Of a stretch of DNA of 47,612 nucleotides, positions 28,115 to 37,237 are shown one piece after another. The notes below the pieces were generated by a model that ran no database searches, was not told the DNA's origin, and saw nothing but the letters and a program-made list of their open reading frames with translations. A program made the translations under genes and the position numbers. Numbering within the stretch: position 1 is the stretch's first letter; each line of letters begins with the position of its first letter. This DNA is from Betaproteobacteria bacterium. Lineage in GTDB: Bacteria; Pseudomonadota; Gammaproteobacteria; Burkholderiales; Burkholderiaceae_C. The stretch lies in assembly GCA_009921265.1 (NCBI GenBank), contig RFYV01000020.1:1-47612 (forward strand), read 5' to 3'.

Positions 28115-29641
28115 ATGCAATCATTTATTCGACTTCACGCCGCCGATGATGTAGTTATTGCTCGCACGCAACTCATGAGTGGCACGAGCGTTGAAAACAT
28201 CGCCATCAAAGGCCTCATTCCACCTGGACACAAAATCGCCACGCGCTCCATTTCAGCGGGGCAACCCGTGCGTCGCTATAACCAAATCATTGGCTTTGCG
28301 AGTCAAGCCATTGCCCGGGGTGAACACGTGCATATTCACAATCTGAATATGGGACCCGACAAAGGCGATTTTGATCGCGACTATGCGTTTTGCGCAGACG
28401 TCAAACCAGCACCCGCGAAAAAGCAAGCCCGCTTTGATGGCATTGTTCGCGAAGATGGGCGTGTCGCCACACGCAACTATGTGGGTATTTTGTCAAGCGT
28501 GAATTGCTCTGCAACGGCTGCGCGCGCCATTGCCGATCATTTTTCACGCATCACCAATGCATCTGCACTCAAAGATTTTCCAAACGTCGATGGCGTTGTT
28601 GCACTCACGCATGGTTTGGGTTGTGGCATGGACACCGATGGTGTGGGTATTCAAGTGTTGGAACGCACATTGGCAGGTTATGCAACGCATCCCAACTTTG
28701 CAGCTGCATTGGTGGTGGGCTTGGGTTGTGAGGCCAATCAAATCAATGAATGGCTTGCGCACAGTGGGCTCAAAGAAGGTAGTACCTTGCAAACCTTCAA
28801 TATTCAAGACACAGGCGGGACGGCAAAAACAGTAACCAAAGGAATTGCATTGGTAAATCAAATGTTGCCACACGCCAATGCGGTCAAACGCGTGCCTTGC
28901 AGTGTGGAACACATAATGGTGGGATTGCAATGCGGTGGCTCCGATGGTTATTCGGGCATCAGTGCCAATCCTGCATTGGGTCACGCAGTCGATTTGTTGG
29001 TGGCACACGGGGGCACTGCGATTTTGAGTGAGACACCCGAAATTTATGGTGCCGAACATTTGTTAACGCGTCGTGCGGTGAACAAAGAAGTAGGACAAAA
29101 ATTAGTGCAACGCATCAAATGGTGGGAAAACTACACGCGTATCAATCAAGGTGAGATGAATAACAATCCCTCACCTGGCAACAAAGCAGGCGGCCTCACC
29201 ACCATTCTTGAAAAATCATTGGGTGCAGTAGCAAAAGGTGGCACCACCAATTTAGAAGCTGTGTATGAATACGCAGAAAAAGTAGATGCCCATGGATTTG
29301 TTTACATGGATACACCGGGGTACGACCCAGTGAGTGCTACAGGACAAGTGGCGGGTGGCGCCAATGTAATTTGCTTCACTACAGGACGTGGTTCTGCGTA
29401 TGGTTGCGCGCCAACACCCTCACTCAAACTATCAACCAATTCTGCGTTGTGGAACAAACAACAAGAAGACATCGATATCAATTGCGGCGATATTGTGGAC
29501 GGCAACAACAGTATTGAAAAAAAAGGACAAGAAATTTTTCAACACATCTTGGATTGCGCATCGGGCAAACACAGCAAAAGTGAATTGCACGGTTATGGTC
29601 AAAATGAATTTGTGCCTTGGCAACTTGGCGCGGTAATGTAA
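28115..29641 (+). CDS. UxaA/GarD-family dehydratase (altronate dehydratase-like)
   Basis: This 508-residue protein has the N-terminal SAF domain (residues about 1-95, with SVENIAIKGLIPPGHKIATR) and the C-terminal catalytic domain of the altronate/galactarate dehydratase family. Visible motifs are GRVATRNYVGILSSVNCSA, a glycine/cysteine-rich THGLGCGMDTDGV, MVGLQCGGSDGYSGISANP near residue 270 and the C-terminal ICFTTGRGSAYGCAPTPS. UxaA dehydrates D-altronate to 2-keto-3-deoxygluconate with an Fe2+ cofactor. The length and motifs are intact. It follows dctM by 18 bp, which supports import-coupled catabolism of a uronate or related acid. Confidence 0.9.
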   Translation: MQSFIRLHAADDVVIARTQLMSGTSVENIAIKGLIPPGHKIATRSISAGQPVRRYNQIIGFASQAIARGEHVHIHNLNMGPDKGDFDRDYAFCADVKPAPAKKQARFDGIVREDGRVATRNYVGILSSVNCSATAARAIADHFSRITNASALKDFPNVDGVVALTHGLGCGMDTDGVGIQVLERTLAGYATHPNFAAALVVGLGCEANQINEWLAHSGLKEGSTLQTFNIQDTGGTAKTVTKGIALVNQMLPHANAVKRVPCSVEHIMVGLQCGGSDGYSGISANPALGHAVDLLVAHGGTAILSETPEIYGAEHLLTRRAVNKEVGQKLVQRIKWWENYTRINQGEMNNNPSPGNKAGGLTTILEKSLGAVAKGGTTNLEAVYEYAEKVDAHGFVYMDTPGYDPVSATGQVAGGANVICFTTGRGSAYGCAPTPSLKLSTNSALWNKQQEDIDINCGDIVDGNNSIEKKGQEIFQHILDCASGKHSKSELHGYGQNEFVPWQLGAVM

Positions 29642-29655
29642 CTTTCAATTTTTTT

Positions 29656-30723
29656 ATGTCACACATCATTTCATCATCAGATCTCGAACAACGCGTTGCA
29701 CAACTGTTTTCATCAGTAGGCGCAACAAAACAGATTGCACAACAAGTGGCCGCCAATTTGGTGTTGGCTAACTTAAGCGGTCATGATTCACACGGCGTGG
29801 GCATGGCGCCTCGCTATGTCGACGCCGTTTTAGAAGGCAATTTAAAACCTGATGCATCAACACTCATCAAAGTCGATAACGGCATGTTGTTGGGTTTAGA
29901 TGCCGACACAGGTTTTGGTCAAATCGTTGGTGTGCAAGCCATGAACATTGCGTTTGAGCGCGTTGAAAAACACGGCGCTTGTATTTTTACATTGGCGCGA
30001 TCGCATCACTTGGGTCGCATCGGTCACTTTGCAGAAATGGCCGTTGCACGCGGTTGGATCTCAATTCATTTTGTTAATGTGTTATCAAGGCCCAGTGTTG
30101 CACCGTTTGGTGGCGCCGATGGCCGCTTTGGCACCAACCCTTGTTGCATCGGTATTCCGATTGGTGTGGATGACCAAAAGCGCGAACCTTTTGTTCTCGA
30201 CTTTGCAACGAGTCGCGTCGCACAAGGCAAAATGCGCGTGGCCTACAACAAAGGTGAACGCGTGAGCCCAGGTATTTTGATTGATGGTGATGGAATCCCC
30301 ACCACCGACCCTGGCGTGGTGGTTGTGCCGCAACCCAATGGACGCGCAGGCGCTCTCATGCCCTTTGGTGAATACAAGGGCTTTGGTCTTGCATTGGTTT
30401 GCGAACTCTTAGGTGGCGCATTAAGTGGTGGCGGCACATGGCACAAAGAATACGATGGTCGACGTGCGGTTCTTAACAACATGCTCACCATCGTGATCGA
30501 TCCCAAAAAATTGGGCAGCGGTACTGTGTTTGCATCAGAGACTTTAGAGTTTTTGGATTGGCTCAAAAAGAGCCCCACTGCTCCTGGATCGAACGGCGTT
30601 TTACTTGCGGGTGAGCCCGAGCGAAAAGCCAGAGCCGATCGCGGCAAAAATGGCATCACCATTGACGCCGCTACATGGCAAGAATTGGTCAATTGCGGCA
30701 CCAAAATAAAATCGGCTTTTTAA
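29656..30723 (+). CDS. Ldh2/malate-type NAD(P)-dependent oxidoreductase
   Basis: This 355-residue protein belongs to the Ldh2 (type-2 malate/L-lactate dehydrogenase) family, which includes enzymes acting on 2-keto acids such as 2,3-diketo-L-gulonate and ureidoglycolate. It shows LSGHDSHGVGMAPRYVD near residue 39 with the catalytic His, RSHHLGRIGHFAEMA near residue 115, NPCCIGIP, and GEYKGFGLALVCELLGG near residue 242. I start at ATG 29656; an upstream ATG in frame overlaps the uxaA-like gene. In this operon it may reduce or oxidise a keto or hydroxy sugar acid or a lactate-type product. Substrate unknown. Confidence 0.87.
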   Translation: MSHIISSSDLEQRVAQLFSSVGATKQIAQQVAANLVLANLSGHDSHGVGMAPRYVDAVLEGNLKPDASTLIKVDNGMLLGLDADTGFGQIVGVQAMNIAFERVEKHGACIFTLARSHHLGRIGHFAEMAVARGWISIHFVNVLSRPSVAPFGGADGRFGTNPCCIGIPIGVDDQKREPFVLDFATSRVAQGKMRVAYNKGERVSPGILIDGDGIPTTDPGVVVVPQPNGRAGALMPFGEYKGFGLALVCELLGGALSGGGTWHKEYDGRRAVLNNMLTIVIDPKKLGSGTVFASETLEFLDWLKKSPTAPGSNGVLLAGEPERKARADRGKNGITIDAATWQELVNCGTKIKSAF

Positions 30724-30729
30724 GTTTTG

Positions 30730-32061
30730 ATGTCTGTTGTACCAACAGGTGTTGTTCATCTAGGCTTAGGTGCTTTTCATCGCGCACACCAAGCATGGGT
30801 GTTTGATCAACTCATCCGACTAGGCGATTCGCGCTGGGGTGTTTTAGGTGTTGCCATGAACAACCCTGATACGGTCAATGCATTGCATACACAAAACCAT
30901 CGCTACAGTGTTCAAATTTCTGATGGACACAAATCCACATTTGAATGGATTCATGCCATTTGTAGCAGTTGCGTTGCAGCGACGCACCGACAACAAGTGC
31001 TTGATGCGATTGCCTCACCACATACGCGATGGATCACACTCACCATCACAGAAAAAGGTTACACGCCTGCGATTGCACAATTGATTATCGATGGCTTGTC
31101 ATTACGCCAGCAATTATCGTTACCTGGACTCACTATTGCATCGTGCGATAACTTAAGTGGCAACGGTACGCTATTAAAAAAATTATGCCTGCAACAAGCT
31201 GAGCAACACAATTTAAAACTCGCGCATTGGATTAATGTGCAATGCGCATTTCCCAACAGCATGGTCGACCGCATCGTGCCACAAGCCACTGACGCGTGTC
31301 GCGAGCAAGCCGAACTGGCATTGGGTGAAAGAGATCAAGCAGCAATTGCTACCGAACCTTTTTGGGAATGGGTAATTGAACATCGTTTTGTGGAGATGAA
31401 CGATGCTGTTGCTCTAAAAAGTGTGGGGGTTCAAATTGTCGATAACGTCGCACCTTTTGAAGACGCCAAATTACGAATGCTCAACGCCACTCATACGGCA
31501 CTGGCCGCTATGGGTGCAGTAGTTGGTTTTCATGCCATGAGCGATTGCGTTGCCTCACAACCTTTGCGTGATTTTGCACACGCATTGATGACGCACGAAG
31601 TGATGCCTTTGTTGTCGCGCCCAAACCTTAATACCTACCGCGATCATTTGTTGCAACGTTTTGCCAATTCTTCTCCTCAACACAAAGCACTTCAAATTTG
31701 CAACGACAACTCACAAAAAATTCCATTGCGCTGGGTGCCCAGCATTGAACAACGTATACAGTCGCAACAATCATTCGAGTGCTTTTCATTTGCTGCTGCC
31801 GCATGGATACGTTTTTTGCAAGGACATACGCAAGATCACACGGCCTACACATGGTCTGATCCGATGCGCTCGCAGTTGCAAATACTTGCACAACAACACG
31901 CCAACAACAGCGACGACTGCACTGCTGCACTCTTGAGCATCCCAAGCATTTGGGGGTCCCAGTTGCCCCACCACAGGCCATGGCTTTCTGCTGTCACACA
32001 ACATCACCAACGCATTCAACAACTCGGCTTGCTTCAAGCCTTGCAGGAGACTTTGTCATGA
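30730..32061 (+). CDS. Mannitol-dehydrogenase-family oxidoreductase (fructuronate/tagaturonate reductase-like)
   Basis: This 443-residue polyol-specific long-chain dehydrogenase has the N-terminal nucleotide fold [19 protein letters not shown] at residues 8-26 and the catalytic K-x4-N-x2-H pattern in [16 protein letters not shown] near residue 250. UxuB-type members reduce fructuronate to mannonate and UxaB-type members reduce tagaturonate to altronate; with the neighbouring UxaA-like dehydratase, a uronate reductase role is attractive. It is shorter than UxuB (about 486) and the C terminus is compact. The ATG at 30730 follows a TTG also in frame. Its stop overlaps the next gene's start (ATGA). 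Confidence 0.85.
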   Translation: MSVVPTGVVHLGLGAFHRAHQAWVFDQLIRLGDSRWGVLGVAMNNPDTVNALHTQNHRYSVQISDGHKSTFEWIHAICSSCVAATHRQQVLDAIASPHTRWITLTITEKGYTPAIAQLIIDGLSLRQQLSLPGLTIASCDNLSGNGTLLKKLCLQQAEQHNLKLAHWINVQCAFPNSMVDRIVPQATDACREQAELALGERDQAAIATEPFWEWVIEHRFVEMNDAVALKSVGVQIVDNVAPFEDAKLRMLNATHTALAAMGAVVGFHAMSDCVASQPLRDFAHALMTHEVMPLLSRPNLNTYRDHLLQRFANSSPQHKALQICNDNSQKIPLRWVPSIEQRIQSQQSFECFSFAAAAWIRFLQGHTQDHTAYTWSDPMRSQLQILAQQHANNSDDCTAALLSIPSIWGSQLPHHRPWLSAVTQHHQRIQQLGLLQALQETLS

Positions 32062-33305
32062 AACAACCCCGCATCACCGACATTCGTGCAACAACAGTCA
32101 CCGTTCCATTGCATGCGCCCCTTCGTCATTCCAATGGCGCGCATTGGGGTCGCTTTGTTCGCACCATCATCGAAGTTGAAACCGATGTAGGCATCACCGG
32201 TTTGGGTGAAATGGGCGGAGGTGGTGAAAGTGCAGAGATGGCTTTTCGTCAACTCAAATCTTATTTGGTGGGTCACAATCCGTTTGAGCTCGAAGCCATG
32301 CGCTTCAAAATTTGCAATCCCACAGCGAGTCTTTATAACAACCGCACTCAACTGCACGCCGCACTCGAATTTGCTTGCATCGACATCATCGGCAAATTTT
32401 TAAATGTTCCCGCGTGCGATTTATTCGGCGGCAAAGTGCGCGATCGCGTGCCATTTGCCAGTTATTTATTTTTTACATACCCCAATGAAAAAACCGGCCG
32501 TGGCGAAATCACCACGGCCGATGATTTGTCCAAAGAAGCGATCAAACTCAAAAAGCAATATGGATTTACCTCTCACAAACTCAAAGGTGGCGTGTTTCAT
32601 CCTGACTATGAACTCGAAGCGTTTCGTGCGATGGCGCATGCGGTTGGGCCTGACAGCGTTCGCTACGACCCAAATGCTGCATTGAGTGTGGAGGCTGCAA
32701 TTCGTTTTGGCCATGCGATTGAAGATCTGAATAACGATTATTTGGAAGACCCTACATGGGGCTTAAACGGTATGCGACGTGTTCGCGAAAAAGTGCGAAT
32801 TCCTTTGGCTACAAATACGGTGGTGATTAATTTTGAACAACTCGCCACCAACGTGCGCGACCCTGCTGTTGATGTGATTTTATTAGACACCACGTTTTGG
32901 GGTGGTATCAGGTCGTGCATCAAGGCCGCAGGTGTGTGCGAAACTTTTCAAACAGGAATCGCCGTGCATTCATCGGGTGAACTCGGCATTCAACTCGCCA
33001 GCATGTTGCACATGGGCGCAGTTGTGCCCAATTTAACTTTTAAAGCCGACGCGCACTACCATCATTTGGTGGATGACGTGATTGAAGGTGGCCTGATGCC
33101 GTATCAAAACGGCTCGATCGCAGTGCCGACAGGTCCAGGTCTTGGTGTAACCCTCAACCGCGACAAATTAAAACAATACGCAGAGCTTTATCAATCAATA
33201 GGCGGTTATCCGTATGACCGCGACCCAAGGCGTCCCGATTGGTTTGCATTAGTGCCCAATGAAATATGGGCCGACCCACATGCAACGGGTTATATTAAAA
33301 AATAA
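32058..33305 (+). CDS. Glucarate-dehydratase-like enolase-superfamily protein
   Basis: This 415-residue protein fits the glucarate dehydratase subgroup: SHKLKGG (KxK, near residue 178), YDPNAA and LEDPTW and TNTVV metal ligands, LLDTTFWGG (Asp of the His-Asp dyad) and [14 protein letters not shown] (catalytic His). Glucarate dehydratase converts D-glucarate or L-idarate to 5-keto-4-deoxyglucarate; the GlucD-related group also includes members of unknown specificity. The start overlaps the preceding dehydrogenase stop by four bases, so it is the last gene of the plus-strand operon. The convergent slmA ends 7 bp away with no clear terminator between. Confidence 0.87.
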   Translation: MKQPRITDIRATTVTVPLHAPLRHSNGAHWGRFVRTIIEVETDVGITGLGEMGGGGESAEMAFRQLKSYLVGHNPFELEAMRFKICNPTASLYNNRTQLHAALEFACIDIIGKFLNVPACDLFGGKVRDRVPFASYLFFTYPNEKTGRGEITTADDLSKEAIKLKKQYGFTSHKLKGGVFHPDYELEAFRAMAHAVGPDSVRYDPNAALSVEAAIRFGHAIEDLNNDYLEDPTWGLNGMRRVREKVRIPLATNTVVINFEQLATNVRDPAVDVILLDTTFWGGIRSCIKAAGVCETFQTGIAVHSSGELGIQLASMLHMGAVVPNLTFKADAHYHHLVDDVIEGGLMPYQNGSIAVPTGPGLGVTLNRDKLKQYAELYQSIGGYPYDRDPRRPDWFALVPNEIWADPHATGYIKK

Positions 33306-33312
33306 AACAAAC

Positions 33313-33930
33313 TCACATCAATACCGACAAGCTCGCGTCGAGTTGCTCAATGGCTGAACGCTTAAAGCCTGAGCGAACAAATCGTTGCAAACGCCCCTGC
33401 GTGAAACAAATCAACACAGAGGACAACACATTTGCATCCACAGTGGGCGTTGTAGATTGATGCTGTGTTGCGGCTTCTTTTAATACTTGTCGCAAACTTG
33501 ATTCGATACGCTCAAACAATTGATTCATGCGTTGTTGCAAACGCTCGTTTTCAAACACTAAGGCATCACCAACCATCACACGCGCCAAGCCTTGATTTTT
33601 TTCTGTAAATTGCAAAATTACAGTAAGGATTTGTTTGGCTTTTTGTGTGCCTTCACCCTCGCGCGCAGAGATTTGATTGATGAGTGTGAATAAACTTTTC
33701 TCAATGAATTCAATCAATCCTTCAAACATTTGTGCTTTGCTTGCAAAGTGCCGATACAAGGCGGCTTCACTCACCTCTAACTTGGCCGCTAAGGCCGCAG
33801 TAGTGATGCGTTCTGCCCCAGGCGCTTCGAGCATCGCAGCCAAGGTTTGCAAAATTTGAATGCGTCGCTCCCCAGGCTTGGGACGCTTACGTGTCGTCGA
33901 AGACGAATCCTCATGGTGTGCGTCATCCAT
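33313..33930 (-). CDS. slmA: Nucleoid occlusion factor SlmA (TetR fold)
   Basis: This 205-residue TetR-fold protein matches SlmA: after a charged N-terminal extension it has RRIQILQTLAAMLE, ITTAALAAKLEVSEAALYRHFASK (given in part: VSEAALYRHFASKAQMF), LIEFIEKSLFTLINQI, and NQLFERIESSLRQVL in the dimer/FtsZ-binding region. SlmA binds specific DNA sites and blocks FtsZ ring assembly over the nucleoid. The C-terminal FVRSGFKRSAIEQLDASLSVL is also conserved. It lies 23 bp after argB and is probably cotranscribed with it. It is not likely to regulate the neighbouring catabolic genes. Confidence 0.92.
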   Translation of the reverse strand: MDDAHHEDSSSTTRKRPKPGERRIQILQTLAAMLEAPGAERITTAALAAKLEVSEAALYRHFASKAQMFEGLIEFIEKSLFTLINQISAREGEGTQKAKQILTVILQFTEKNQGLARVMVGDALVFENERLQQRMNQLFERIESSLRQVLKEAATQHQSTTPTVDANVLSSVLICFTQGRLQRFVRSGFKRSAIEQLDASLSVLM

Positions 33931-33953
33931 CTTGCAACTCCTAGAAGAAATAT

Positions 33954-34844
33954 TTAATGTGAACGAATCATGGTACCAAATGCTTGATCTGTCAAAATTT
34001 CTAGCAGTAAAGCGTGGGGCACTCTGCCATCAATGATATGCACTGAATTGACACCGCTTTTGGCCGCGTCCAAGGCGCCACTGATTTTGGGCAACATCCC
34101 ACCACTGATGGTGCCATCTTCAAATAATTCGTCAATACGGCGAGCACTTAGATCAGTCAATAATTGACCGTTTTTATCCAAAACACCTGTGGTATTGGTG
34201 AGCAAAACCAGTTTTTCGGCTTTTAAGACCGTGGCCAGTTTGGCCGCCACCACATCGGCGTTGATGTTGTAGGCCTCGTTTTCTTCGCCAAATCCAATCG
34301 GACTGATCACGGGAATAAACGCATCGTCTTGCAAGGCTTTAACGACGCTGGGGTCAATGCTCACAATGTCGCCCACCTGTCCCACGTCATATTCAACCAA
34401 AGGGTCTTTGTTATCGAGCATGCGCAGTTTGCGCGCACGAATCATCCCGCCATCGCGCCCAGTCAGTCCAACGGCTTTGCCACCCGCTTGGTTAATCAGA
34501 CCTACGATGTCTTGCTGAACTTGACCAGCCAAGACCCACTCCACCACTTCCATGGTCTCAGCGTCTGTCACTCGCATACCCTGAATAAATTCACCTTTTT
34601 TGCCAAGGCGATTGAGGGCGGTTTCAATTTGAGGCCCACCGCCATGAACCACCACAGGGTTCATGCCCACGAGTTTGAGCAAAACCACGTCCGCTGCAAA
34701 GTCGGCTTGAAGCGCGGGGTCGGTCATGGCATTGCCACCATACTTGATGACCAATGTTTTGCCGTGAAACTTGCGAATGTAGGGCAGCGCTTGGGCGAGT
34801 ATTTCAGCCTGATCGAGGGGTTGGATATGGGATGTGGATTTCAT
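33954..34844 (-). CDS. argB: Acetylglutamate kinase
   Basis: This 296-residue amino-acid kinase phosphorylates N-acetyl-L-glutamate with ATP, the second step of arginine synthesis. Visible motifs are VIKYGGNAM near residue 33, [13 protein letters not shown] near residue 66, [27 protein letters not shown] and [10 protein letters not shown]. The N-terminal helix [20 protein letters not shown] is typical of the arginine-sensitive hexameric enzymes, so feedback inhibition by arginine is likely. slmA follows in the same direction. Confidence 0.97.
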   Translation of the reverse strand: MKSTSHIQPLDQAEILAQALPYIRKFHGKTLVIKYGGNAMTDPALQADFAADVVLLKLVGMNPVVVHGGGPQIETALNRLGKKGEFIQGMRVTDAETMEVVEWVLAGQVQQDIVGLINQAGGKAVGLTGRDGGMIRARKLRMLDNKDPLVEYDVGQVGDIVSIDPSVVKALQDDAFIPVISPIGFGEENEAYNINADVVAAKLATVLKAEKLVLLTNTTGVLDKNGQLLTDLSARRIDELFEDGTISGGMLPKISGALDAAKSGVNSVHIIDGRVPHALLLEILTDQAFGTMIRSH

Positions 34845-35002
34845 AGGTTGACCAATCTTCTAGAGACCCCATTGTGCCGTAAGCACAAGGCAATGACAAA
34901 ACGAGATTTTATATTTCAATTCAAAGTTTTGTGCGGAAGTTGAATTCATTTCAAATAACTTGAGATAATAGTGGTTTACTTTTAATTCAAGGAATACTAA
35001 AT
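34845..35002. other. Divergent intergenic region between argB and the H-NS pseudogene
   Basis: This 158-bp region should hold the argB promoter (minus) and the old H-NS promoter (plus). GAATTC-like AT-rich sequence and an AAGGAAT ribosome-site-like stretch precede 35003. I see no operator that I can name. Confidence 0.4.
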
Positions 35003-35376
35003 ATGGTTCGCATGACAGTATCAAGTCAACTCGAAAAAATTCATGCCGCTCGCGCAAAATTAAACAAAGAAGAACAGTTGTTACTTGCATGAACACACGA
35101 CAAAGCATTGGCACAGATCGTCAAAATTGCTCGCCAATCTTTTTTATCCTCTGAGCAAATCATTCAAGCATTTGGCTCCAAAAATAAATCAACGGAAGTT
35201 TCAACGGTTTCAAAAAAATAAACGCTCAAAAATAAATTAGCAGGCAAAAAATTCCTGCCAAATTTTTTAATCCCTCAGACGCCAAACAAACATGGGCAGG
35301 CAGAGGAAAAATTCCAGCTTCGGTCAAATCGTTAAAGGCTAAAGGTCAACTCAAATCGGCAGAGATTAAGGCGTAA
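35003..35376 (+). pseudogene. Broken H-NS-family nucleoid protein gene
   Basis: Starting at ATG 35003 the frame reads VSSQLEKIHAARAKLNKEEQ, then TGA at 35090-35092, then THDKALAQIVKIARQSFLSSEQIIQAFG, here quoted only as THDKALAQIVKIARQ, then TAA at 35219-35221. After a one-base frame change in the A6 run at 35246-35251, the H-NS C-terminal DNA-binding motif appears (FFNPSDAKQTWAGRGKIPAS) and ends at TAA 35374-35376. Homology on both sides of each lesion shows a once complete gene of about 120 codons; the first stop is probably CGA to TGA. A terminator follows. Three independent lesions make a functional product unlikely, although the 29-residue N-terminal peptide could still be made. Confidence 0.8.
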
Positions 35377-35401
35377 AAAAACGGACCTCGATCCGTTTTT
35401 T
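35376..35401. terminator. Bidirectional intrinsic terminator
   Basis: AAAAAACGGA pairs perfectly with TCCGTTTTTT around a six-base loop (CCTCGA). The stem begins at the last base of the H-NS pseudogene and can end transcription in either direction; the minus-strand NYN-like gene ends 21 bp beyond it. Confidence 0.85.
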
Positions 35402-35421
35402 GTTTGAGAAAAGAAATGGTA

Positions 35422-36294
35422 TTAAGCGGGTTGCGTTTCTTCAACAATGCCCAATACTTTGTTGCGAACAATTTCTCGTAAAAACTTTTTCTCTGGAAAG
35501 CTCAAAGGCCTTTCTAAAACGTGACGCACGCGCAATAGCAAATGGCGATCGACTTCTTGTGGAATGCCTTGCGTGCCATTGAGTTCGTCGCGCAGATCTT
35601 CACGCAAATCTTCGGGCTCGTCTGTCCACCATGCATCAACAACTTCTTGAAGCTTACTGCGTGTCGCTTCTGGGTCGATGGGTGCATGTGGAGTTTGACT
35701 TACTTGTTTGGGTTGTTGGGTTAAATCTTTGGCAGCCAAGGGATGCAAGAACACACGACGATCGGCTTGAGCCAATAGTTGGCACCATGCGGGATCTTCT
35801 TTAACCAATTGATCCATGTGACGCGCAGACTCATCGGCCAATAAGTGAACGGCAATACCATGCAGTTGGGCATCGTCAATCAACGCCAATAAACGCTCGT
35901 CATCGCTAGCAATCAATATGTGTTGACACGCGTCACGCTCTGATAATTTTTTGAGATCGGCAGTGATTGCAAGCAATAAAACATCGCCACCTTCTGCAGA
36001 CTCTGGATCAACCAAACGAGTGATTTGATCTTGTGGAAATTGTTGATCGGGTGTGTCGGTGTACCAATAAATTCTTTGTAAATCGACAGACAAACCCGAT
36101 TGTTTGAGCGCAGAGCTCAAAACCTGACCCAAGGTCATGCGGTTAACGGACTCTGTTGGCGTATCAGCAGGCTGACCTTGACGAGAAAGCCAAGACATGT
36201 AGTGACTATCGATGAGCGCAACACAAGAACCTTGACGCATGGGCGTCGAATGATCGCGGTTACGGGCATGCACGGGACGCATATCGTTTTTCAT
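35422..36294 (-). CDS. NYN/PIN-fold domain protein of unknown role
   Basis: This 290-residue protein appears to contain an NYN-type (PIN-like) nuclease fold: ALIDSHYMSWL near residue 26 with the first acidic residue, RIYWYTDTP near residue 74, GDVLLLAITADLKKLSE near residue 103, and HILIASDDERLLALIDDAQLHGI-like (quoted in part: ILIASDDERLLALIDDA) followed by VHLLADES. These acidic positions are those expected to bind metal. The C-terminal third (residues about 200-290) is charged and helical. NYN proteins often process RNA. The fold is my judgement from motif order; the target is unknown. It stands alone, 185 bp after uppS. Confidence 0.65.
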   Translation of the reverse strand: MKNDMRPVHARNRDHSTPMRQGSCVALIDSHYMSWLSRQGQPADTPTESVNRMTLGQVLSSALKQSGLSVDLQRIYWYTDTPDQQFPQDQITRLVDPESAEGGDVLLLAITADLKKLSERDACQHILIASDDERLLALIDDAQLHGIAVHLLADESARHMDQLVKEDPAWCQLLAQADRRVFLHPLAAKDLTQQPKQVSQTPHAPIDPEATRSKLQEVVDAWWTDEPEDLREDLRDELNGTQGIPQEVDRHLLLRVRHVLERPLSFPEKKFLREIVRNKVLGIVEETQPA

Positions 36295-36479
36295 GTGGTT
36301 ACCTATATCAAGATGAAAAGATTTATAAAAAAATTAATTCTGAGCAATTAAAAAATGGTCAGTAAGAACGAGTCATGTGACTCATGAAGGAAAATTGATT
36401 GTAAGCCACTTCATTTGAATTCGCCAAAAAATAATTAAATTTTGTAATGAAACAACAAACCCCTGAGCCATGCGCGACA
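36295..36479. other. Intergenic spacer between uppS and the NYN-like gene
   Basis: This 185-bp AT-rich stretch has a small inverted repeat, GAGTCA-TG-TGACTC, at 36370-36383, which could be an operator for the NYN-like gene or a weak hairpin. There is no T run beside it. Nothing else is recognisable. Confidence 0.4.
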
Positions 36480-37235
36480 TCAGCTGGTGGTGGTTGACTC
36501 GGGTACTGGCGGCAATATCGGTTGTAGCCTGACTTGTTCGTCGGTTTGTCCAAATCGACGAACTCTCTCGCCATACCAATCAATGGATTTTTGAAGTTCT
36601 GCTGCATCAAAATCTGGCCAAAAAATAGGCGTGAAATAAAGTTCGGTGTATGCGGTTTGCCACAATAAAAAATTGCTGATTCGAGATTCACCACCGGTGC
36701 GAATCAATAGTTCTGGGTCAGGCATGCCCGCTGTACTTAAATGCTCACTCAAGTTTTTTGGCGTCATGGCGTTGACTGATCGACTTGGATTTTGTTCCTG
36801 CCATGCTTGTACGGCTTGCATCACATCCCATTGCCCGCCGTAGTTTGCTGCAACGATCAGGTGTAAGCGATCGTTTTTAAAAGTTTTTAATTCTACTTTT
36901 TGTATGCGTTGTTGCAATGCAGGCGCAAATGCTTTTTTGTCCCCGATGACACGCAGCCGAATTCCTTCTTTGTGCATTTGTGTGATTTCTTTGTCTAAAT
37001 ATTGTGAGAACAAATCCATCAACATGCTGACCTCTTCGGGCGGGCGTCTCCAGTTTTCAGTGCTAAATGCAAACAAGGTGAGGTATTTAATTTCGTTTTG
37101 AATGCACGCCTTTACGACATTAACTACATTGGATGCACCACGCACATGACCAATGGCACGCGGCATCAAACGTTTTTGAGCCCAACGTCCATTGCCATCC
37201 ATGATAATTGCGATGTGTTGTACTGGTCGATTCAT
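36480..37235 (-). CDS. uppS: Undecaprenyl diphosphate synthase (cis-prenyltransferase)
   Basis: This 251-residue enzyme extends farnesyl diphosphate with isopentenyl diphosphate to C55 undecaprenyl diphosphate, the lipid carrier for peptidoglycan and O-antigen. Signatures present: AIIMDGNGRWAQKR near residue 9 with the catalytic Asp, GHVRGASNV, FAFSTENWRRP near residue 72, and PDPELLIRTGGESRISNFLLWQ with the IPP-binding Arg residues. The ATG at 37233-37235 lies two bases after the rfaH-like stop, so translation is coupled. It is not followed here by cdsA/dxr as in many genomes. The last 20 residues are variable. Confidence 0.96.
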   Translation of the reverse strand: MNRPVQHIAIIMDGNGRWAQKRLMPRAIGHVRGASNVVNVVKACIQNEIKYLTLFAFSTENWRRPPEEVSMLMDLFSQYLDKEITQMHKEGIRLRVIGDKKAFAPALQQRIQKVELKTFKNDRLHLIVAANYGGQWDVMQAVQAWQEQNPSRSVNAMTPKNLSEHLSTAGMPDPELLIRTGGESRISNFLLWQTAYTELYFTPIFWPDFDAAELQKSIDWYGERVRRFGQTDEQVRLQPILPPVPESTTTS

Positions 37236-37237
37236 AT

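Noticed and set aside
34329..34943. 204-codon open frame opposite argB
   Set aside because: Antisense shadow of a fully conserved kinase gene; Cys/His-rich composition typical of such frames and no domain.
35422..36294. NYN-like protein as part of a defence or toxin system
   Set aside because: No partner antitoxin, reverse transcriptase, nuclease or phage gene nearby; it stands alone between housekeeping genes.
36370..36383. GAGTCA-TG-TGACTC as terminator of the uppS operon
   Set aside because: The stem is six bases with a two-base loop and lacks a T run; kept only as a note on the spacer.
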